Source of the DNA: Armatimonadota bacterium
Lineage (GTDB): Bacteria; Armatimonadota; Fimbriimonadia; Fimbriimonadales; Fimbriimonadaceae
DNA: 64,000 bases
Assembly (NCBI GenBank): GCA_018268255.1
Contig: JAFDWX010000001.1
Location: forward strand, 186,001-250,000
Direction: 5' to 3'
Below the pieces are notes generated by a model. That model was given only the letters and a program-made list of their open reading frames with translations. It searched no databases and was not told the DNA's origin. The position numbers were made by a program, and so were the translations under genes. Below, in pieces: positions 59,099 through 64,000 of the stretch; position 1 is the first letter of the stretch, and each line of letters opens with the position of its first letter.

Positions 59099-60526
59099 AT
59101 GGATGCAGAGGCCATGTCGGCCGAGCTATCAGCCTTAGTGGGAAAGGAGCAGGTTCTCGCGGGCACATCTGTTGCGCGAGTCTATGACTGCGACGCCTAT
59201 ACGATCGATCGATCCAGCCCCACCGTCGTGACGCTTCCTCGCTCAACCCAGGAGGCCCAGACCATCGTCCGATGGTGTGCGAAGAACCAAATTCCCTTCA
59301 CGCCAAGAGGTGCAGGCACGGGATTAAGCGGCGGTGCGATGCCAGCTCTCGGTGGCGTGGTTATCTCAACCAAGCGAATGACCTCCATCTTGGAAGTGGA
59401 CATCGCAAACCGGAGGTTGCACGCCGAGGCGGGAGTGGCCAACGCGGCGATCTCCAAAGCCGTTGCGACGAACGGTTTGCACTTTGCACCCGATCCTAGC
59501 AGTCAAGCGGTATCGACCTTGGGCGGAAATATCGCTGAGAACGCTGGTGGTCCGCACACCCTCAAATATGGAGTCACCGCGCCTCACATTTTGGGTCTCA
59601 CGATGATTGAGCCCGATGGGAATATTCTGACAATCGACCCTGGACCCACCAATTCACCCGGCCCGGACTGGACTTCCCTGATCGTGGGTGGCGAGGGCAC
59701 CTTCGGCTTGGTTACGCAGGCGTGGGTGAAGCTGACCCCGATTCCAAGTGTCATTAGGACTTTTCTAGCCGCCTTCAAGACCATCCGAGATGCCACCGAG
59801 TGCGTCTCGGCAATCATCGCCACCGGCGTCGTTCCCGCCGCACTGGAGATGATGGATGCGAATATCCTGGTTGCGCTTAAGGCAGCATTCGGGTTGGAAT
59901 ATCCCGAGGGAACGGCTGCGCTGCTGCTGGTCGAGTGCGACGGCGAACTCAGCGAAGTCGAAACCGAGTGCGCTGAAGTCCTGGCCTGTTTCGCTCGAAC
60001 CTCTGCCATGGATGTTCGGCAGGCTGCCGATGAGGCCGAGCGCCAGCACCTTTGGACCGCAAGGAAGAAAGGAGTCGGAGCGATGGGCCGGTTGGCACCC
60101 ACCATCGTAACGCATGATGGAGTTATCCCGCGGTCAAAGCTGCCAGAGATGCTGGAGACGGTCTACGCCGTAGCTGCAGAGCACCAGATCGGAGTGGCGA
60201 ATCTGTTTCACGCGGGCGATGGCAACCTTCATCCCTGCTTCTATTTCGATGATCGGGACCCAAGGCAGGTCGAGGCTGTGGTCCAGGCAGGCGAGACGAT
60301 CATCCGTCGTTGTATCGAATTAGGGGGAAGCGTCACGGGAGAACACGGAATAGGAGTTGAAAAAGCGGACCTCATGTCCGTGATGTTCTCTCCGCAGGAC
60401 CTGGATGTGCAGATGCGGATCAAAGGCATCTTTAACCCAAATTCCACCTGCAACCCGTGCAAGATTTTTCCCAACCAAAAGGGATGCGTGGAGCACATGA
60501 GGCGCTGGCGGGGGATCGCATGGTAA
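59099..60526 (+). CDS. glcD: Glycolate oxidase subunit GlcD (FAD-linked oxidase)
   Basis: The 475-aa product carries the FAD-binding (PCMH/VAO-type) fold: RGAGTGLSGGAMPALGGVVIS (about residues 73-93; first part quoted), DPSSQAVSTLGGNIAENAGG and the IVGGEGTFGLVT motif. The C-terminal FAD-oxidase domain ends with GDGNLHPCFYFDDRD and GEHGIGVEKADLM, both characteristic. It oxidises glycolate, or another 2-hydroxy acid such as D-lactate, together with GlcE and GlcF. The stop overlaps the start of glcE. TAGAAT lies six bases before the ATG. Confidence 0.94.
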   Translation: MDAEAMSAELSALVGKEQVLAGTSVARVYDCDAYTIDRSSPTVVTLPRSTQEAQTIVRWCAKNQIPFTPRGAGTGLSGGAMPALGGVVISTKRMTSILEVDIANRRLHAEAGVANAAISKAVATNGLHFAPDPSSQAVSTLGGNIAENAGGPHTLKYGVTAPHILGLTMIEPDGNILTIDPGPTNSPGPDWTSLIVGGEGTFGLVTQAWVKLTPIPSVIRTFLAAFKTIRDATECVSAIIATGVVPAALEMMDANILVALKAAFGLEYPEGTAALLLVECDGELSEVETECAEVLACFARTSAMDVRQAADEAERQHLWTARKKGVGAMGRLAPTIVTHDGVIPRSKLPEMLETVYAVAAEHQIGVANLFHAGDGNLHPCFYFDDRDPRQVEAVVQAGETIIRRCIELGGSVTGEHGIGVEKADLMSVMFSPQDLDVQMRIKGIFNPNSTCNPCKIFPNQKGCVEHMRRWRGIAW

Positions 60527-61371
60527 CGGTTGAGCAGATTGCGTCCATCTTGCGTGCCAATACCTCGATAACGACCCTGGGGGAACGCGAAACCGCATGG
60601 ATGCGAGGCGACTGGGCAGACCATGCTGACTTTGTCCATCCTCTCCCATCCATTCCAACGAAGATCGACGTTGCTCCGGCAGATCTCACCGTAACCATAA
60701 CAGGATCGGCAACTTGGGCCGAGCTTCGAGTGGCTCTCACGCCACACAGCCTTTGGATTCCCCACCCGGCCTTCCTGGACGATCATCTCACCGCGCATTC
60801 CGACCCGGGGAGTGATACGATCGCGGGGTCTCTCGCCCTAAACCTTCCTCATGCTTTTGAGTCCAGATTTGGCTCGTGGAGAGACTGGATTCTGGGAGCC
60901 CAGATGGTGCTTGCCGACGGAACTATTGCCCGATCCGGTAGCAAGGTCGTGAAAAGCGTTGCTGGCTACGACCTTCACAAGTTGCTTGTGGGAGCCAGAG
61001 GTGCCTATGCATTCGTAACTGAGGTAACTCTTCGCGCTTGGGCGCGCCGTGATGATCCTCCCGCGATTAAGGTACTCCAATCGGATGTACCCGCAAAGGC
61101 GGTCTTACGATCGCTTCCTTCAGTTGCTCCACAGGTTCGAGATACCCTCGGCAACTCCATTGTGGCTGAGGACTCGGCGACATGCACGTTCTGGGTAAGC
61201 GATTCGATGGCGGACTTTGCTCCTGATCCGAGAGAGTGTTGGATACTGCGGCAGGGTTGCGGAAATCTCAACTTTGCGCTGACATCGGTCCAATCCCAGC
61301 TCGCCAGACGCACTATGGATGCTCTCGATCCCACCCACAAAATTAACCGAGGTGCTCTTCTGACTCCATGA
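60520..61371 (+). CDS. glcE: Glycolate oxidase subunit GlcE (FAD-binding)
   Basis: I start at the ATG overlapping the glcD stop (ATGGTAA), giving MVTVEQIASILRANTSI; the longer frame from 60457 lies inside glcD. The product (283 aa) has the short FAD-binding domain of GlcE: AHSDPGSDTIAGSLALNLPH and LVGARGAYAFVTEVTLRA. It is shorter than many GlcE proteins (about 350 aa). It partners GlcD and GlcF. Its stop overlaps the start of glcF (ATGA). Confidence 0.9.
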   Translation: MVTVEQIASILRANTSITTLGERETAWMRGDWADHADFVHPLPSIPTKIDVAPADLTVTITGSATWAELRVALTPHSLWIPHPAFLDDHLTAHSDPGSDTIAGSLALNLPHAFESRFGSWRDWILGAQMVLADGTIARSGSKVVKSVAGYDLHKLLVGARGAYAFVTEVTLRAWARRDDPPAIKVLQSDVPAKAVLRSLPSVAPQVRDTLGNSIVAEDSATCTFWVSDSMADFAPDPRECWILRQGCGNLNFALTSVQSQLARRTMDALDPTHKINRGALLTP

Positions 61372-62573
61372 GCGACCTTGAGCGACTGAGCGACCTCACG
61401 ACACGGTGCATCCGGTGTGGCTTTTGCCTGGAAAGTTGCCCGACATTTCGGTTGACAGGCGATGAAGCCGAAAGTCCTCGCGGCAGGATTTATTTGGTCC
61501 GAAGCGTTTTGGAGCAGAAACTCGACTGGGACGATGCCTCGCCGCACCTCCAGAGGTGCTTGGGTTGCCGAGGATGCGAGACTGCGTGTCCAAGCGGCGT
61601 GCAGTACGGACAGATTCTTGAAGGCGCGCGTGAGCAGCTTGATCGGAAGCACCCAAATCTGTTCACGCGCCTCCTGCTGAAGGGTTTGACCAATCCACGT
61701 CTTGCGAAGCTCCTCTTTCAATCCGCTTCCTTGCTGCCGCATCGCAAGATGCCAGGATTGATCAGTAAGTGGGTTTCGGGTCACGTCGCGGAAGCTCAGA
61801 TGCCCCTGCCAGATCATCGGAAACCGTGGCCACCCCTGGATTTGGCGGAGCTGCCTCCGATCGACGGCCGGGTCGGGATCGTCTTGGGCTGTGTCATGCG
61901 CGTGCTGTACGATCCCGTGCACGAGGCCACGAAGCGCCTGGTGAGGCGAGTAGGGTTCGAGCCAGTGGAAATTACGGCAGACTGCTGCGGGGCTCTCCAC
62001 AGTCACGCTGGCCTTGTTTCTGAAGCTCGCACTCGAGCATTCCAAATGGCCAAGCAGTTTCCACCCGGCCCCGTTATTGTTAACTCGGCAGGATGCGGTA
62101 GCACGATCAAGGAATGGAGCCACCTCGATCCGACACTTTCGGACGCCGCAAGCCACGTCACAGACTTAACGGAGTTCCTACACGATCATGGTCTGGTCGA
62201 AGAGCTTTCTCGATCAAAAGGGGTTCGAGCACGCGTCGCGTACCACCCAGCCTGCCATCTGTTGCACGGACAGAAAATTCACCGTCAGCCCGTGGCTCTT
62301 ATTCGTGCCATTCCCGGCCTTGAGTACGTCGACCTCCCGAACGCGGAGTTGTGCTGTGGTTCCGCTGGGATCTACAACGTCCTCCAGCCGAAATTGGCCC
62401 GCGAACTTATCGAGGAGAAGTGGAGAGCGATTGAGGTATCTGGCGCGGAAATCATCGTGACCGGAAATCCAGGGTGTCTCGCGTGGATTCAGCAGAAGGC
62501 TCGCGAAGCAAACAGCCGGGTGGAGGTCATCCACACGGCTGAACTTTTGGAACGATCCTTTAGCGGTTCGTGA
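61368..62573 (+). CDS. glcF: Glycolate oxidase iron-sulfur subunit GlcF
   Basis: The 401-aa product has two [4Fe-4S] ferredoxin motifs near the N-terminus, CIRCGFCLESCPTF (residues 14-27) and CLGCRGCETACPSG (about 64-77). Two CCG domains of the heterodisulfide-reductase type follow, with CCGALHSHAG (about 206-215) and CCGSAGIY (about 325-332). It passes electrons from GlcDE to the respiratory chain at the membrane. The ATG overlaps the stop of glcE. The 3' end overlaps by 14 bases that of the convergent J-domain gene. Confidence 0.95.
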   Translation: MSDLERLSDLTTRCIRCGFCLESCPTFRLTGDEAESPRGRIYLVRSVLEQKLDWDDASPHLQRCLGCRGCETACPSGVQYGQILEGAREQLDRKHPNLFTRLLLKGLTNPRLAKLLFQSASLLPHRKMPGLISKWVSGHVAEAQMPLPDHRKPWPPLDLAELPPIDGRVGIVLGCVMRVLYDPVHEATKRLVRRVGFEPVEITADCCGALHSHAGLVSEARTRAFQMAKQFPPGPVIVNSAGCGSTIKEWSHLDPTLSDAASHVTDLTEFLHDHGLVEELSRSKGVRARVAYHPACHLLHGQKIHRQPVALIRAIPGLEYVDLPNAELCCGSAGIYNVLQPKLARELIEEKWRAIEVSGAEIIVTGNPGCLAWIQQKAREANSRVEVIHTAELLERSFSGS

Positions 62574-63723
62574 AACTGAGGTCCCACACGCGAACGATCT
62601 TGTCGAGACCGCCCGCGGCGAGTCGATTTCCATCTGGGCTGAACCCGAGAATTGAAACCGGCTGGGTGCTGGCTTCGATTTTTGCATGTCCGCTTCCCTG
62701 GAGGACGTTCCACAAACGAACCGTTCCGTCACGTGAAGCACTACCCAACAGCACTCCATCCGGATGCCAGCTGAGATGCTCGATGGGCTTCTCATGCCCA
62801 AAGAATGTTTTGACCAGCGAGAGGTCCGCCAACCTAAAAATACGGATCGAGAGGTCTACCGCTGCGACTGCCAAGTAAGTCGTATCCGGACTGAAAGAAA
62901 GCGAACTCACCGTCGAACGGACTGCTTTGAAGGTGTACATCTCGCGGCCCGTAACGCCCGACCAAAGTTTGACAGTCGCATCGGCCGATCCGGTCGCGAC
63001 AAATCGCCCATCGGGTGACCATCCAACAGCGGTGACGCTTTGGCTGTGCCCGGTCCCCGCAAAAACGGCATCACCCGACTTTGCTCGGCAAACCTGCAAT
63101 GTGTGATAGACCGAACCCATGGCAACATTGGTGCCGTCTGGGGAGACGCGCATACAGCTCACCCACTCCAGAGGGGTGTTCCGCCAGCTTTCCACGTGGC
63201 CTTGATCAACAACCCATACGGAAACCACACTCTCGCTCGAACCTGCGGCGACCAAACGATCGTTCGGAAGTGAGCGAACAGTCGATACCACGCCGCCTTC
63301 GAGTTTGAGTTTGCGAGCGGGCGCATCGAGATCAGGTTGCCACCAAATCACTTCATTGTCGAAGCTACTGGTGACGAGGCCTCCTGTATCGGGCGAAAAC
63401 GTTATGCCATACACCGGCGTGCGGTGCTCTCTGAGACGGTGGGTTAAACGAACTGTGACGGTGTTCGGCTCTTCATATTCACGCGAATCAGCGACGGCGG
63501 TGGCTTGCTTAAACTCCACGTGGAGGCTCGAATCGTATTCAAGCCTTCGCTGCGGGTCAATAAGAGTTTCGAACGCTGCGTTGATTTCGGCCATGCGCTC
63601 ATGAGCCTTAGGATCCCCGCTGACATCGGGGTGATATTGGCGCGCGAGCTTTCGGTAGGCCTGGCGGAGTGCGGTGGTCTTTGCACTGGAATCAACGCCG
63701 AGGATATCGTAGAGGTTAGCCAC
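62560..63723 (-). CDS. J-domain (DnaJ-like) protein fused to seven WD40 repeats
   Basis: It starts at a GTG giving VANLYDILGVDSSAKTTALR, the DnaJ J-domain (residues 1-66), with the HPD tripeptide in ARQYHPDVSGDPKAH that stimulates Hsp70 ATPase activity. After a short linker, about residues 92-387 hold seven WD40 blades, such as GHSQSVTAVGWSPDGRFVATG, DATVKLW and EHLSWHPDGVLLGSASRDG (each in part). The protein would be cytoplasmic. The blades bind a client and the J-domain calls in DnaK. The usual DnaJ Gly/Phe and zinc domains are absent. An inverted repeat lies just upstream. Confidence 0.92.
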   Translation of the reverse strand: MANLYDILGVDSSAKTTALRQAYRKLARQYHPDVSGDPKAHERMAEINAAFETLIDPQRRLEYDSSLHVEFKQATAVADSREYEEPNTVTVRLTHRLREHRTPVYGITFSPDTGGLVTSSFDNEVIWWQPDLDAPARKLKLEGGVVSTVRSLPNDRLVAAGSSESVVSVWVVDQGHVESWRNTPLEWVSCMRVSPDGTNVAMGSVYHTLQVCRAKSGDAVFAGTGHSQSVTAVGWSPDGRFVATGSADATVKLWSGVTGREMYTFKAVRSTVSSLSFSPDTTYLAVAAVDLSIRIFRLADLSLVKTFFGHEKPIEHLSWHPDGVLLGSASRDGTVRLWNVLQGSGHAKIEASTQPVSILGFSPDGNRLAAGGLDKIVRVWDLSFTNR

Positions 63724-63735
63724 TGTTACGTCATA

Positions 63736-63755
63736 AGTATGTATCGGGACATACT
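63736..63755. promoter_or_regulatory. Inverted repeat upstream of the J-domain gene, possible operator
   Basis: AGTATGT (63736-63742) and ACATACT (63749-63755) form a perfect seven-base inverted repeat with a six-base spacer. On the minus strand it lies 13-32 bases before the GTG start, and a TATGAC box lies six bases before that GTG. It overlaps the likely promoter and could bind a dimeric repressor. Confidence 0.4.
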
Positions 63756-63879
63756 CATAAAGCTACGCTTCAGGTTCAAATCTCGTTCCTTCCTCGTAGG
63801 ATTGCCCGTTTGTCATACCCTGCCCGAAGTTCACCCTGAGCTTTAGCTTTTCATGCTCCGAAATCTAAAGTAACTCTTT

Positions 63880-64000
63880 ATGATCGAACTGGGATTACGT
63901 TGGGTTCTGGCAGGACTGGTGGCGTGGGGATCGCACACTTTCTATCGGTCTGATTTTGGTATCGCGTGGCGAACAGCGGCGCTATATTCTGCCTTTGCAC
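63880..64000 (+). CDS. N-terminal fragment of a membrane protein, cut by the window edge
   Basis: From the ATG at 63880, 40 codons stay open to the window end: MIELGLRWVLAGLVAWGSHT and onwards. The first 20 residues form a transmembrane-like helix, followed by a short polar loop and another hydrophobic stretch (AWRTAALYSAFA). It is probably an inner-membrane protein. The family cannot be told from this piece. Confidence 0.5.
   Translation, partial: MIELGLRWVLAGLVAWGSHTFYRSDFGIAWRTAALYSAFA

Noticed and set aside
61005-62156. 383-codon open frame antisense to glcE and glcF
   Set aside because: glcE and glcF carry clear FAD and iron-sulfur motifs on the other strand; this frame is a high-GC artefact.
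1-64000. Search by eye for tRNA, rRNA, insertion sequences and prophage genes
   Set aside because: No cloverleaf with TTCGA-type arm, rRNA segment, transposase, integrase or phage structural gene was recognised; the Acb2/Tad1-like gene is not accompanied by phage genes.

Overview
The window is bacterial chromosomal DNA, densely coded on both strands, with about 58 credible protein genes, no rRNA or tRNA that I could recognise, no insertion sequence and no CRISPR array. The gene mix points to a diderm, free-living heterotroph. It includes an SLH-domain outer-membrane barrel, a DUF1559-type pseudopilin, a PEP-CTERM protein, a Tricorn protease, a GxGYxYxP protein and a secreted GH16 glucanase. 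My best guess is Armatimonadota, perhaps the Fimbriimonadia, but that is inference from gene content, not a tree.

Layout. 1-4044: a partial gene, dprA, lepA and an unknown gene coupled to lepA. 4238-7728: a NACHT-type NTPase with a freshly expanded leucine-rich repeat tail, then two small unknown proteins. 7764-12693: a secreted esterase, an O-methyltransferase, a VOC protein, and a two-component system followed by a Gly-Gly-Pro/LTxxQ-type envelope protein. 12885-16683: histidine degradation (hutU, a hutG-like ureohydrolase, hutI) without hutH. 16725-17590: a c-di-AMP (ydaO/yuaA-class) riboswitch followed by two small genes. 17643-21002: thrB, thrC and an MFS transporter. 21123-31903: GH16 glucanase, sugar acyltransferase, GxGYxYxP protein, UbiD, Tricorn protease, tmk, cheW and an unknown secreted protein. 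31944-41152: serA, an epimerase, a glycosyltransferase, a lipoprotein, a zinc-ribbon protein, small unknowns, a hybrid kinase and a phosphohexomutase. 41248-49931: the SLH porin with a long structured leader, a SurA-like lipoprotein, a FliA/WhiG-type sigma factor, an MBL hydrolase, a DnaA-N-like protein, a TPM-like protein and a PEP-CTERM protein. 50147-64000: ferredoxin-NADP reductase, a dgcA/dgcN-like pair, a DxxGxDxY repeat protein, hydrolase, GNAT, pseudopilin, malate dehydrogenase, glcDEF and a J-domain/WD40 fusion.

The most interesting locus is 16725-17590. A well-conserved c-di-AMP riboswitch, normally found ahead of potassium, osmolyte or cell-wall genes, here precedes a two-gene unit. 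The second product resembles the small phage hairpin proteins of the Acb2/Tad1 group, which sequester cyclic-nucleotide signals. A second-messenger sensor RNA controlling a possible second-messenger sponge would be a new kind of circuit. The riboswitch call is strong; the protein call is from memory of the family pattern and needs a profile or structure search.

Other points worth checking: a recurring TAnnnT box 5-7 bases ahead of start codons (possible leaderless mRNAs); near-exclusive CGA arginine codons in the SLH porin; the 66-bp LRR repeats in the NACHT gene; the J-domain/WD40 fusion; and the repeat protein at 53205-55193.
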